From: Nymphaea colorata
Taxonomy: Eukaryota; Streptophyta; Magnoliopsida; Nymphaeales; Nymphaeaceae
Assembly: GCF_008831285.2 (NCBI RefSeq)
Contig: NC_045138.2
Location: forward strand, 16,711,934 to 16,775,933
Direction: 5' to 3'
DNA: 64,000 nucleotides
Below are positions 1 to 15,556 of the stretch, piece by piece. Position 1 is the stretch's first letter; each line of letters opens with the position of its first letter. The notes beneath the pieces were generated by a model. The model was not told the origin of the DNA and did not search any database. It saw only the letters and a program-made list of their open reading frames with translations. A program made the position numbers and the translations under genes.

Positions 1-1070
1 CAAATGGCTTTAGTGGGGACTTGTAACCAGGATGGAATGTAATCCCTTATTTTGATCAAATACTTCCTGACGTTATATAGAAATGCCTTAACTTTTCTCT
101 GTGGCACTTGTTTCTCAGATCTGTTGATATTACTGTGATTTTAGTGAGATGGTCTTTAATTTATTCTGGACAGGCTTCTCTTTTCGTTCTTCACTATATT
201 TTAACAAGATAGGCAAACTTCTCATTTGTCCTTGATTATATTTGACTTTTCTGATTTGAGATGGAATTACGCTAGAAACTGAACAATTGGCGCTTGGATC
301 TGTTAGTTCAAAAGCTTGCTTCGTCTTGGTCTGCCGGTCATGTTGAACCTAGTTGACCTTCGTTCCTCTAGGCGTTACGATCCCGAACCCGATATGCCTT
401 GTGCAAGCTTTTGTTCTATAGATGTAAACAAGCGATTGATTTGTCTTCGTATGGATATGTTTAGTATAATTTATTTTATTTGTATACCAGGTTAATCACT
501 TCATATGCACTGTTTGATTCACATTTTAATTCATTGAAAAAATTAATAGGAAACAAATTCATAGTTGTGGGGTATTTCTACATGGTGCAGAAAAACATTA
601 AGATTAAGCCTTCTTAGTGCATGAAAACAGCAAATGGATCACATTAGGGTTGCGGATTTCTTTCAAGTTTCGGTGCTACCATATCATAATGTTAGCCTCT
701 CTCGCTCTACGTATACCTGTTCTGCGGGCTAGAGCTGAACTTGTGTTTTATGATTCATTCTGATATCAATGTCCGTGTTCTTAATAATGTTGTTAGCTCT
801 CTCATGTATTGAGTTGGGATGGCCATTTGTCTTTCTCTCTCGTTGTAGATATAATATAGCATGGTTGCGTTATTTTGAACAACAAAAAGTGCTTGCTTTC
901 GGAAGCGGATTCTTTAGCTATTCTCCATCTCAACTGAGAAACAATCAGAGTCAGCAAGAAATAAAGTTGCAGAAGTAGATCTTCGATGTAACCTTTCTGG
1001 GGAATAGGTCCCCTTCTGTAGAGGCAAATCTGTACAAGAAAATTTTAACCAAATTACTTCTTGTATGCAG

Positions 1071-1819
1071 AATCAAAATCTGTGATCAAATTCCTCGCCT
1101 CCTGTAGTGTGTGCATCTCCGCAGCTTCCAGATTGAGATACGAACAATTGTTAATAATCACATTACTCCGTGACCAGCGCTTGAAAATTCCGCTGGTGCA
1201 CAAAATAATCAGGTTTCTTCAATCAATCTACACGCCGACGCAAGGCCTGCAAGGGGTGCTCAACACCAGCCTGCAAGCAGGAGGAGGCAGGAAGAGGCTC
1301 TCATTGCTGCTGTATTTCTTCCTCCTCTTTGCACAACGATACTCAGGCTTCTCAAGGTCCTCAACACAATTAACGTCAGAAATGCACGAAAAGGACTGCG
1401 ATCTACCCGAAAAATACTTGGAAAGCCCTCTTCTGCACAAAATCAAGGATGCCCATAATCAGAATCACAATCATGATCATAAAAAAAAATCACCCACCGA
1501 CACAACTCACGTCCAAACCAAGACCACCAAGAAACAGAAAAAGAAGAAAAGTATCGGCGCCATCAATTCTTACTTGCGGGGAAGGAAGGTCCTGAGTGAG
1601 CTCATGTCGAGGGCATCGGACTCCCCCCATGATCATCTTCATGATCAATCTGCAGGTGGTCTGCATGCGTCTCAGCGGCCATGGAGGTGGGAAAGGAATC
1701 GTATCTGTCCGTCCTGCTCTGAATGTTGGAAACTAGGAATACGGAAGCAGAGGTTGAGGAGAGAGTTCTTAAAGCTTGGGGATCAACCCGACGGTCGAGA
1801 ATCGAGGAGCTTTGGATAG
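1071..1819 (+). other. unrecognised open reading frame, possible exon
   Basis: A reading frame of about 250 codons stays open here without an early ATG; the first in-frame ATG is at 1382. A splice acceptor-like TATGCAG lies just before 1071, so this could be an internal exon with its start further upstream. The C-terminal half is rich in His and Lys (stretch around 1450-1560) and then Arg. I recognise no domain. A second frame at 1723-1965 overlaps the end (80 codons, begins with ATG). Without homology this may equally be chance openness in locally GC-richer DNA. The first 1060 bases hold nothing I can identify. Confidence 0.2.
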
Positions 1820-2469
1820 GAACACACACGTCACAGGGATGTAGGCGAGCCGTGTTGGGGGATCAAGATTTGTGGGTGGAGTTGTTTTCCAGCCTCAAGA
1901 TTATCGAAAAGGACATGCCGTGGCTTCCATCCACATCCTCACCTAAACCTGCTCCGGCTCACTAGGTCAGCCTCTTCCAGATAGTCTCGGTTTTCGTATT
2001 GATTCGGTTTATCGACACGTATCGGTCAGAGATTTTTTTTTTTTAAAAAAAATTCTTACGCTTTAAAACATAATTATTAAATATCTCAAACTATTTAATC
2101 CTTAAATATAAATAATATCGTAAGATCTGGATCGGACGGGAATATGTGGGCTCGTAACCGAGACGGTGCGTATGCATCATCGGCACCGATATTTTTTTTT
2201 CACGTTCTTTTTGTGATATTTATCCTGAAACCGTTGCGGTCAATCAGGAACCAGGAGAATTTGCTGAGATCGCCATCGATTTGGTCTAAAAGAGAGGAGG
2301 GCCGTTAATCTGATCTACACTAAATGGCTTTTTCTTATCCATTCTTAGATGAACTCTGATAATCCATAATAGAGTTGGGGGTTGAAAGGGGAATTGATTT
2401 GCAATTCTGCCTTGTTTGAGTAAGTCGGCTGGAGGAATATTTCATCTTTAAAGAATGTTTAACAGACTC

Positions 2470-2690
2470 GTGTAGGCAACTGCCCACACCAGTCACCATG
2501 TGGCTATGCCATTGCGGTCGTAGAGTCCGAAATTAATTTTTGGTTGAAGGACACTAATGCAGCTTTAAATTTTAACCAATATGTAAATAAGTAAATCTCT
2601 AAATATGTATTAATATACAAATAAGAGATTTCTGTAGGATTGTATGGGCAATTGCCCACACAAGCCTACATGTACCTCCACTGCTGTAGC
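2470..2690. repeat. two copies of a palindrome-cored dispersed repeat
   Basis: Two degenerate copies (about 2470-2520 and 2637-2690) of a motif built around an inverted GGGCA..TGCCC core, followed by a C-A-T-G-T-G-G-C-T-like segment. The same unit recurs at 5376 and 5700, showing a dispersed repeat family. No coding content is visible between the copies. Confidence 0.5.
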
Positions 2691-3211
2691 AGGGACAAAA
2701 AGACTTTGGAACCACTTACTATGTGTTCTGGTGTCCTAGAGGAGATGTTAAAACCAAGAGAATCTTTGTAATAAACTTTGAAGAAATTCTTTTCCATGAA
2801 AAAAAAAGTCTAATTGCACTTATAATTCTTGTGAAGAAAAAGAAATGTGCAGAAAAATGTGCGTGGTCTTCCATTTATGGCAGACCACTTTTCTGATACA
2901 GTACTGTATGCAAAAACAGTAGACAAATCTTGGGCACCCACACTAATAAGGATATTAGGTCCTAAATGGTACCGTTTCTTTGTCATTTTTTAGGGAAATT
3001 CCCCATAGAAATGACGAAATATTATTTAGAAAATTCAGATGCTAATTATTTATATAATATAAAAGGAAATTATAGATTCAGCAATATTGCTTTCATGTAT
3101 ATACATTTTTATTAGTCACCTAATTCAAATTCAAACTTAAATTCAGATCACATGGGGAGTCAGATTATGGAACAATAATATGAATTTATCTTAATTTTTG
3201 AACAGATTCAT

Positions 3212-3283
3212 GAGACACTCACAAATTATTTCTACTCTCAAACTTGTTTTTGAGAGACACTCACAAATTATTTCTACTCTCAA
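3212..3283. repeat. 42-bp period tandem duplication
   Basis: The segment beginning GAGACACTCACAAATT at 3212 recurs at 3254, giving two nearly identical copies with a 42-bp period. No function is apparent. Confidence 0.7.
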
Positions 3284-3733
3284 CCAACCTTGTAAGGGAT
3301 GCACAACTGCCTCTCACCCAAAATTTCAGGCTATATTAGATCTTAGGTCCTTAATTTCTTTTTTATTTGAAAGTTGCATTGGTTACACCATAATTTTGCA
3401 ACCTTTTCAACCTAAAATTCATCCACCCCACCTTTTCCCAAACTTGAGATCCATGAACTCGAGATATAAAATCTTAAATCCATGTTTCTCAAATCTAAAT
3501 GGTCCCCTATGATAATCAAGCACTTCTTGATTTATTTATATCTTGTCAATATATTATTGAGGGTCCGGATGGGTCCACGTGCGTCACTAAAAAAAAAAAA
3601 ATTGGCCCAAAATTTCCAAAAGCGTCAAGATCACATCAACATGACCTGTTTCCACATAGGAAAATGGATTTGTGGCCCTTGATGTCCTTAAGTTTAAAAA
3701 AAAAAAAAAAAATTAGAGTCACTATACATATGC

Positions 3734-3734
3734 C

Positions 3735-3769
<35 letters not shown>
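3734..3769. repeat. compound (CA)n(TA)n microsatellite
   Basis: A run of CA dinucleotides passes directly into a run of TA dinucleotides. It lies in non-coding DNA. Confidence 0.9.
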
Positions 3770-5350
3770 GAGGAGAGAGAATAATCCAAATTCACGCTTA
3801 ATTGTCATAGGCAACCTAAAACAACATGTGGCTCCAAAGGAAGTCCACTTGGTATTGGTCCCAAGAAGAAAAGCAAAAGAATCAGCACAGCGTAATGTGG
3901 CTCAACCTCAATCATATAAATCCCTTCATCAGCACATTGGAATAATCCTTTGACATTATTGTGTTCTTCCTTGAAGATGCATCAAGGACACCTTGATAGT
4001 GTCACGCCAAATCCTCCCAAACACGGCCCCGAGTCCAGACCCGATTAAGAAAAACTCAAAATATTTAATTATAATTTGATTTTGGAGAATTTTGACTGTA
4101 AACCATGATCTGGACCTAGAAGCTGGATATTAGATCATTTTATTTAGGATGTATAGACACAAGGGCCCCAAAAAAAATGAACGGCTTAAAATTTCTGATT
4201 CTTTATAAGTTATAAATTTTTACCCAAATGCCTAAATTAAAAAAATATATATACAAGCTATCTGCTTAGTTGGGGCGCATGAATTTTCGTGGTTCAAAAC
4301 CGATAAATGGGTCGCAGATCAATATGGTTGGATTATAATCAAACCTTATTAATCTCCTATCTATATTTATTTACCGAGTTTTTGAACCATATATGCATCT
4401 ACGGTTGGAACTTAAAAAATAAAAAACAGCTTTTGGGATGAAATTGCAAAAAACTGACACAGATAAAGACATGCATGTGAGGCTGCAAAGAAGAAGAAAA
4501 TTTCGAATAATAGAGAGTATAATTCGTGTTCTTTTTGCTTGATCCCTGGCGTCTGCTTCCTCAAGGCATCTCCATTATTGTCACTGCTTTTGCAGGAGTG
4601 CACCGTGCGTCAGACTTGACAATGAAAATTTCTCTCTTCTTTTTTTATTTTTGGCAGAAAAATTGAAAAAAAAAGTTTTTTTAATGGGCAAAAAATAAAA
4701 TAAATCTAACAGATATAGACAAATATTCAACATCTCCTCTTCTCTATTCTTAGAAGTAACATATGTGTCTGTTGAGATCCTTAATGATCCACAAAATCAA
4801 ATTAAAAAAAAATTAGGCTTCAATGGAGAAGATTATGAAATTAGTTGGTAGCCTATTTATTATATGAAAAACATCACAAGCATGGAAAAATATTTTGGTG
4901 CTTCTTTGGTCCCTACTATGATTACAACCAGGCAATTAGGTACTGGATCCTGATACGGACCCAATTAATCTTGGATTTCACTGTCCAACTAAGAATACAG
5001 AGAATCCATATCCATATCATATTCCATCATAGGATTCAATTTAAATGAAATATACCGAACAAAGCTGTTGGTTATGTAAGCATTCGCATATTTTTTCAAT
5101 GGCTAGAGTAATGCTCAGATAGATAGCACCTCTGATTTCCACTTGAGGAAAGAACATAGTGACGCCGCCATCTTCACACTGTGGCCCACGCAGCAATTGG
5201 AATGAGATGCTTTTGCACCATATTCGTTTTGGAAGCTCAACTACTCTGTATGTGTGTGTGTGTTGGCAAATGTGCATGAATGCATGCAAAATACATTGTG
5301 GTAGTTTGTGTGAGCACACGCTTGCATGCACATAGGAACATGTGTGTGTC

Positions 5351-5525
5351 AGTGGCGGAGCTACATGATGACCGTTGTGGGCAGTTGCCCCACACGAGTC
5401 TCTTAAAAGTTTTTTATTTTTAACTGAGCATTTTAAACATTTATCCTTAAATATATATAAATGCCCCACCATGTGACTATTTTTAAACGAGCACCCCTCC
5501 AACCAATTTTTCTGGCTCCGCCACT
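5351..5525. mobile_element. small element with AGTGGCGGAGC inverted ends
   Basis: The left end AGTGGCGGAGC at 5351 and the right end GCTCCGCCACT at 5525 are exact inverted copies over 11 bp. Inside, at 5376-5395, is the palindromic GGGCAGTTGCCC core shared with copies at 2470, 2637 and 5700. A left-end-like fragment, CAGTGGTGGAGCCAG, is also seen near 10007. I could not find a target-site duplication, so the transposon class is open. Confidence 0.5.
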
Positions 5526-5689
5526 TTTTGTGTGCGTGTGTGTGTTAGGTTGGGGGGCGGAGGACACTATCGAAGCTAGAAACTTTTTTTGGAGGGGCAC
5601 TAATTCACATATTTTTATATTTGAAGGAGCACTTATATATATATAACAAAGTAAATATTAAAAGACCTTAATATAAAAACCAAAGAAAG

Positions 5690-5745
5690 TTGAGGGGCAG
5701 GTGTGGGCAGTTGCCCACACCAGTCTATATGTGGCTCTGCCGCTG
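5690..5745. repeat. palindromic repeat copy
   Basis: Contains the near-perfect palindrome GTGTGGGCAGTTGCCCACAC at 5701-5720, followed by a segment ending in a GCTCTGCCGCTGG motif. It is the best preserved core of the dispersed repeat seen at 2470, 2637 and 5376. The stretch between 5526 and 5690 looks like the body of the same or a nested element. Confidence 0.55.
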
Positions 5746-6293
5746 GCGGGGGAGGTGTGCTGGAAATGGGCAAAGTTAACTATCAGATTTGACAGTGATG
5801 TTCTCGAGATGTTAAACTCTTGATCTCCAACAACCTGAAGATCTCAACTCCGACTCCATAGCCAAGTGAACGAGCTTAAGTAGATAGTTGTGCAGTTTAT
5901 GATAGTTGCTCATATCATTTTGGAAGAATGTCAACTCTAAAAGGCCGTTTGACAATAGTAAAAGTGTTGTTATTTCCATGTATCTCTTCAAAAAATGAGG
6001 CAGATTCATTGAACAAACATCATTAACCTCCTCTTCACCTTTTTTTTTTTTTTTTACTTTTATAATTGACAAAGTTACCAAGTTATTAGCCGTCAAGATC
6101 CAGCTTCTTATGTAGAATTTGTCAAAATCTATAAGAATTTAGAGTGCTAGAATCGTTTATGGCTCTGGATTAGAAGTTTGTTTATTACATGCAAAGAGAA
6201 GCGAAATATTGGTCAAAAGCTTGTTATTAATATTTCAGCTTCATCATTAATATCAACAATTTCCATCCTTTTAATCTTCCTACTTGTCACTGA

Positions 6294-9351
<3,058 letters not shown>

Positions 9352-11599
9352 ACTAACAATTTGTTAATTTGATCCGTTCTACAGCTGAAGAGAAAGTGAA
9401 AAGAGATACAAGGAGAAGGATCAACAGTGGCAGTTCAAAGGACGATATCTTTGCAACTGGCTAAGGGAAGAAGAAGGCAAAAACCAACAATTCTTTACCT
9501 CTTCTAACTTGATACAAAAAAGCTACTTGGTAGTGTCTAGAAGAGCTAGAAATCCTGATTTTTGAGTGTGAGGAGGAGGAGAGGAAGTGAGTAGAGCTGA
9601 GCGATGGCTGCCATTGAAGGGGAGGGCCATATAAAGGGGTGAAGGGAATCATGGAATGTTCTAATCTTCCATGGGAAGAAGGTGGCAGGCTTTTTCGCAT
9701 TTCATTTTGTTACAAGATGCTCTTTGCCTTTCCGACATGTCTTTTTCTCGCAAAAATGTTTGACATTTTGTTCTACATATATTAAAAAGAGATTAAGCCC
9801 GGGATTTGTTTTGGATTAAGCCCGAATTTCGGATTAATCCCGGACAAACAGAAGGGATCAGTCAAAGAGGCAACTAGCACAAAACATTCTCTGGTGTGAG
9901 TATCATCTCTAAGAATGTTTTTTTTCTTATCTTTCTTTTATGTCTCATTTTATCTTAAATTTTTTAAAAATGTCAATGTTTGGAACGCCATCAAGATGAC
10001 ACAGTGGTGGAGCCAGAAACTTTAATTGGTTGGATTAATAAGGGTAAACAATGGAATTTCATTCTCTAAGGGGTCATTTGCAATAGGGTCACTTTATAAT
10101 TGTCCCACAAATTTACCTCAAAAATTGGCCCAGTTTCATGAAACACTAGAGTTATTATTTCATAAATCTGTTCAAATTTTTAGGGCAAATTCATGAAACA
10201 TTCATATAGTGTTTTTCCTGTCAAACTATCTATAAAGAGCTATTTGACACCTACGACAAATTGTAACTATCTAATGATTCTGCTCCAACATTTGGATTAG
10301 ATTTATGAAACCATGAAACTATGTTTCAAGATTCTGCCCCAATTTTTAAGTCAGTTTCACTAGACAACAACAATTTTGTTACTGGTACCAAACGGTCTTT
10401 AGAAAATCGTTTGGCAGTTCAACAGTATGAGTGTTTTATGAATCTACCTTAAAGATTGAGACAAATCCATAAAATACTAGAAGGTACCCATAAATCTGCC
10501 CAAACTTTAGGACAAAGTTATAGAACACTCATAAATTGTTCCATTTGATTAACAACTTGGAATAGAAGAGAGACAAGTGGAACAAGTTATATGTTAACGG
10601 TCTTAGTTTGCCAACTTATTTCACTAATGCAGCTAAATTGGTTGGGAATCGGGCAATAAGATTAAAAAATCATTCCTACAAACGTAAATGGAAAAAAGTG
10701 TAAAATCTAATTACAAAATATTGTTTTTAAAATATTTTAGAAGAATATTCATAAGTTGACACTTGATGTTCTTGAATTTGACACTGAATTGAATGGGCTT
10801 GCCACCAAATTCGGGTTTATTCTTCATCTTAATATCTGGTTCAAAGAAGATATTCAATCTTATTTCTGTTTATGTATGTGCTTCAAATATTTCACTTATT
10901 TCGATTTATGTATTTGCTTCAAATATTTTGCCTTGGTTAGTCTATTGATGTGTTTAACCTAATTGACTTCCTTTTTTTCCAATCAACATGGGATGGTTGC
11001 TAGGTATTCAATTTTTATCCTTCTTTGCGTCATCAGCTCAGCCGGGTTCTTTACTGCGACCGGTGCATTCTATGGGTTTCAAATGGTACCATCGTAGCTC
11101 TGGACCTTATAGACAAGAAAAGTGAGAGAAATTTCATCTCTCACTTGAGCGGTGGAATACTCTTCTTACTCACCTAAAAATCATATTGTTTCATTGACAA
11201 AAAGACCAATGCTGAACATAACTCTTGCATATCAGAAAAGTAGTATTTTCTTTGATGAGTGTTGGGCATAGGGTCGTTTGACAATAGAAATGGTAATAAA
11301 CTCTTTCATGTCATGGAATATTATATTAAGTGTTCCATGAATGTACTTTATCTTTAATATACTTACGTGTAATAGTTTATTATTATTCTCATTATCAAAT
11401 GCCCTCATAGAAATGTAAACAGTTTGGACTCCCAGACCAAACTGAGAGCTTTCACAGACCAGTTTAGTCTCATATAATTGGAAACATGAACCTGCCATAA
11501 TTCTTATAATCTGCCTACAATTTGAATAAGATGCAACATTCATATGTAACTCCTGTAGTTGAACTCGAACTCATTGGCATACCAAATCCTACTTGCGAT
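9352..11599. other. intergenic: PP2C upstream region, no gene seen
   Basis: Contains the 5' UTR and promoter of the minus-strand PP2C gene (nearest few hundred bases, with purine-rich tracts) and then AT-rich DNA. Around 10070-10550 imperfectly repeated phrases about TTCATGAAACACT recur several times, suggesting old repeat material. A fragment similar to the AGTGGCGGAGC element end lies near 10007. No coding region was recognised. Confidence 0.5.
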
Positions 11600-12025
11600 T
11601 AGGGATGTCAACGGATCGGATTCAGATCAGATACATCTTTAATCATATCCGCTTTTTCGGATATTCATATATTCGGATTCTGATTCTGATTCGAATTCGA
11701 ATAAATCAAAGTCATATCCGAAATCCGATTTTACAATCCGAATCCGATTCGAATCTGATTTTTATATTTATATCCGAATCCGAATTTTGAACCGGATTTT
11801 GCCATTTTCTAAGTATTAGATAGAGGATATTTGTCTAAAACTGAATCAGATCCGAATCCGATCCGATATTCATGTATATCCGAATCCGAATCCGATCGGA
11901 TGTCATTTATTAAATCGGAATCCGATCCAATTTCTTAATCGGATATTAAATTTTTATCCATATTCGATTTTTTCAGATCGGATCGGTCGGATATCCTATT
12001 CAAATCGGATATATTGACATCCCTA
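11600..12025. mobile_element. hAT-like MITE, 426 bp
   Basis: Perfect 12-bp terminal inverted repeats TAGGGATGTCAA and TTGACATCCCTA bound the element. It is flanked by an 8-bp target duplication with one mismatch: CTTGCGAT at 11592-11599 and CTTGCGAC at 12026-12033. The interior is a dense, degenerate array of ATCCGAAT-type motifs in both orientations and has no coding capacity. The 8-bp duplication and AGGG-type ends fit non-autonomous hAT elements. Confidence 0.85.
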
Positions 12026-12702
12026 CTTGCGACCAATAGTTGGATCCTGTTTTCTTTATGAAAATCAAATAAGCACGTTTTAATTTTTGTTGACAATTGG
12101 ATAAATCCAATTCATTAACAAACAATTAAGCAGAGTTTGTGGCCATATGAAGTGTTGAATTTTAATTGACCTTTTTCAACTTACAGATCTTGTGTTCAAA
12201 GACTTGTAGCTTTGATAATATTTTTGTAAACATTATGACAAGATTGTTTCCCCACTTAAGAAACATTTTTGATGGTTGTGTTATCCAACTCTAATCATGT
12301 CACATCTTCAAAAGGTCTTGCTATAATGTGAAAAGAAAAGTATCTTTTTTAATATAAATATTACATTACATATGTAAGTAGTATGAATTAAGCACAAATC
12401 GAAAAGCAACGGTAGGAAAAAAATTTAAGTGTAAAGTTCAACAGCTAGAATCATGTCCCAACTTTCCTATTCTTATATATATATATATATATATATAACT
12501 TGATAGTTATTAGCGTTTTGGCTTGTTTGATTAAATGAAATGTGATTGTGACAACCCAACCTACTTATAAGTTAAATTTGAGTTTCCAGTTTAATAGATT
12601 TCCATTAGGATTGCGTATCGGGTCGAATGAGCAGATAAGAAGTTCGGCCCAGGCTGCACGGCCTGATTATAATATATTATATATAAAAATATAATTAACA
12701 TA

Positions 12703-12749
12703 TAAATATAATAAATGGTTATATTATATATAACCATTTATTATATTTA
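12703..12749. repeat. perfect 21-bp inverted repeat
   Basis: Two 21-nt arms (12703-12723 and 12729-12749) are exact reverse complements separated by TTATA. The arms contain AATGGTTATA / TATAACCATT and are otherwise AT-rich. It could be the core of a foldback MITE; no flanking duplication was identified. Confidence 0.8.
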
Positions 12750-15046
12750 TTTATTAGGCACCCAAATTTACAAGTCTTTTGATTAAACTTTATCGTATAC
12801 CACTAAACTAAATGCATTTTCCAAAGCACGATTCATATATGGATTTTGAGCATCAAACCCGTTAACGATTATATTAAAAAAAACCCTACATGTTGACTTA
12901 ATGTTGTTAGAAACGTACAACGACGCGAAACATTTATATTTATAAAGCTAAGGCTTGAAGAGACATAAGTTTCAAGTTATTATTGCATAAATTACGTAAA
13001 CAGAACAGCAAATATAAAGTAAGCAGCATCAAAGGTTTGTAAAATGCGACAAGTGGGAAGTAATGGCCGGTTTATATAACAAGCAAAGCATCGTTCCCAC
13101 TTGATTTCTTAATAAAGCGACATTAATTGATTTCAAGAGTCGCCGTGCTTACGTGAAGCCAAGGCAGGCGGGCGCTCAGGAGCGAAGCTGATGAGGTCGA
13201 ATTAATTTTTTGTAAGGAGGTCGAATTAAAGTTTTTAAATTTTGACAAGATTAAAATATTATTTTTTTAAATTTTTATATATAAAATAAATAATATTTTT
13301 TAAAATTTAGATGTGTGTTTTTTTTAAAAAAAAATTGAAGTAGTTTTGTCATCAACCATTGTGTGATATATTCACAAAATATTATCATAAGGTAAAAAGA
13401 ATAGTTTTTATTGCAAAAAAAAAAAAGTCCAATGACGTATAAAAAAATTAATAACACAAAAATACAACAAAATACAAAGATTTAAACTTTTTCTACAGTT
13501 TTTTGCACGTGAATGCTCCTTAAATAGATCTCGATAGGCACAAGGGGACAAGATATTTTAGTAAGAAAAGAAAGAAGGAAAGTATCTTGAAGTAGGGACG
13601 TAAATGTAAATGGGCATAAAAATCTAGTGAACTTGAATTGGTGTAGTCAAATTTGATAAAGAATTTTAGGCATCATATTAATTGGTCCGATTTGATATGC
13701 CCCTTAGATTTAAACATGATATCGGGCTCAAATCTAACACAGGTTGGACCCAATAACATATAAAAAAAATTGGATCTTATGCTAGTCAAATTTGAAATTA
13801 CTTTCACAAAGATCCAAATCATAATTGGTTACATAAGCTTTGACTCAGATCGAGTCCAATTGACAACGAACCATGTAAAGCATGAGTCTGCTCCATGGAT
13901 ACGGATCCAAGAGGGCAGGACTTGGATCCAGTTAGGCTGGCAGCCCTTGACCGAGTCAAAGATGATCTTCCAGACGATGAGGAAAAGGAGAAACGTGAGA
14001 CGAAAGTGGTAGGAGAAACCGGGTTCGCCCACGGTCCCACTCTGGGTTCGCCCACCGGTTACCCTTGGTCAACTCAGTGAGGGTTGACTTCATTACAGTG
14101 AGAACATTTCCAGTAATAGCCTTTCCATTTTTTTATTTTCCAAAAAATCCCTTCAGAGTAAATCGTCTTTTAACTTGAGGATTTGAGAGCCGGTCTCCCT
14201 CCTCTTCACCTTAATCAAATCTTAAATCCAAGTTTCGGATAGGAAGTTTAAGTTGCCTTTCATAGTTTTGGATCTTAGATTTGAAGTTGCATTAAAAAAA
14301 TGTGTTTTAAAATAAAATCTCAATAACATGTATCTAAAATTCACTTTATATGTTAAAAATCATGAATTTAAAATCGGATGAAGAAGATGGGTCAGAGCTC
14401 GGAGGCTATTATACACACACTTATAATATCCTGACTGATTTAAAGTGTCATAAGTCTGAATTGAACTCAATTATTTAAACAATTTCTGGACAGGCATGAA
14501 GCAAATTTTTAGATCCAGAAGATGAAGAAGAATGCCAGGTTATAGATCCACGGACGAGAGATTTCGGATCTTAATTTATTACAATAAAACCAACTTTTAA
14601 GTGGGTAATGAATTGAAAAAAAGTTGAAATTTCTTTGCATATAGATTTCAAAAAATAAAAGATTATAAAAAGTTGATTTTATATTTAGCTCTTAGATGTT
14701 AAGTTTTAACACAGATTTTCGTTGGTTAATATCATTGACCAAAACCGCGGCATTCTCCGGCGAGGGTATTACTGTCAAACAATAAAGTCAAGGCTCAAAA
14801 ATGTCTAATTTGCCGCGGACGATGCCTCTTCAGTCGCCGACCGACCTCTGTTCTGCAGGAACCGGAAATTCCCAGAAGGAGCGCCATTTTTTCTTTCCGG
14901 CTGAAGCCGTGTTTCTCTTTCCATTGCTGGGCACGTCCTCTTTTCTTCTCCTCAACAGCAACTGTGCAGCATCTCAACATCGTCCTCACCTCCTTCTTTA
15001 TTCTCTACAGCAGACAGAGGAAGGTGATTCTGACAGGTATGTGCCT

Positions 15047-15077
15047 CCTACCTCTCTCTCTCTCTCTCTCTCTCTCT
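15047..15077. repeat. (CT)n tract upstream of ERO1
   Basis: A run of CT dinucleotides about 0.5 kb before the ERO1 start codon, within the likely promoter or 5' leader. Such pyrimidine tracts are common near plant transcription starts. Confidence 0.8.
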
Positions 15078-15364
15078 GTGTTCCTCACTCTCGTTCACCC
15101 TGCGTATGTGCCCCCTTCCATAGCAGAGCAACACCAGATGTACGCTCTCTTCTCACTGCCTAGCATTCCTTTTGCTTGTTTATGTTTTCATTTCTTTTCC
15201 CCTCTTTGCTTGGCTGCGTATCGGGTTCTTCCAAATGTGATCGGCGTTACCATCTGCCATGGCTGCGAGAGGAAGGAGACAGAGTATAATCACGTAGAAA
15301 CGAAAAACCAGAAGGGGGGGGGGGATTTCTGAATTCTGATTTCCACATCGAAAGAGGGAGAGAA

Positions 15365-15368
<4 letters not shown>

Positions 15369-15414
<46 letters not shown>
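15369..15414. repeat. (GA)n microsatellite upstream of ERO1
   Basis: An uninterrupted GA run of about 46 bp located roughly 140 bp before the ERO1 start codon, probably in the 5' UTR or core promoter. Confidence 0.9.
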
Positions 15415-15420
<6 letters not shown>

Positions 15421-15556
15421 AAGCCAGCAATCTCTAAACTCTGAAACCGGCCCCGCACACGGATCCCACACCTACTTCTTCTTTCCTTACTAACAGGAAC
15501 TGCAGTAGCTATTTTCTCATTCCACGATTTCTGTAGTTTCTTCTATTGTCTTGGTG

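Larger units (their letters stand above)
12034..15556. other. intergenic: upstream of ERO1, no gene seen
   Basis: AT-rich DNA with a perfect hairpin at 12703-12749 and a G-box-like CACGTG near 13506. Short frames around 13770-14080 are open on both strands but resemble nothing known. From about 14790 the DNA becomes GC-richer with CT and GA tracts, as expected for the ERO1 promoter and 5' leader. No further gene was recognised. Confidence 0.5.

Noticed and set aside
14801-15332. Overlapping open frames of about 120 codons before ERO1
   Set aside because: They span CT and GA tracts in the likely promoter and leader, and neither connects in frame with the ERO1 start.
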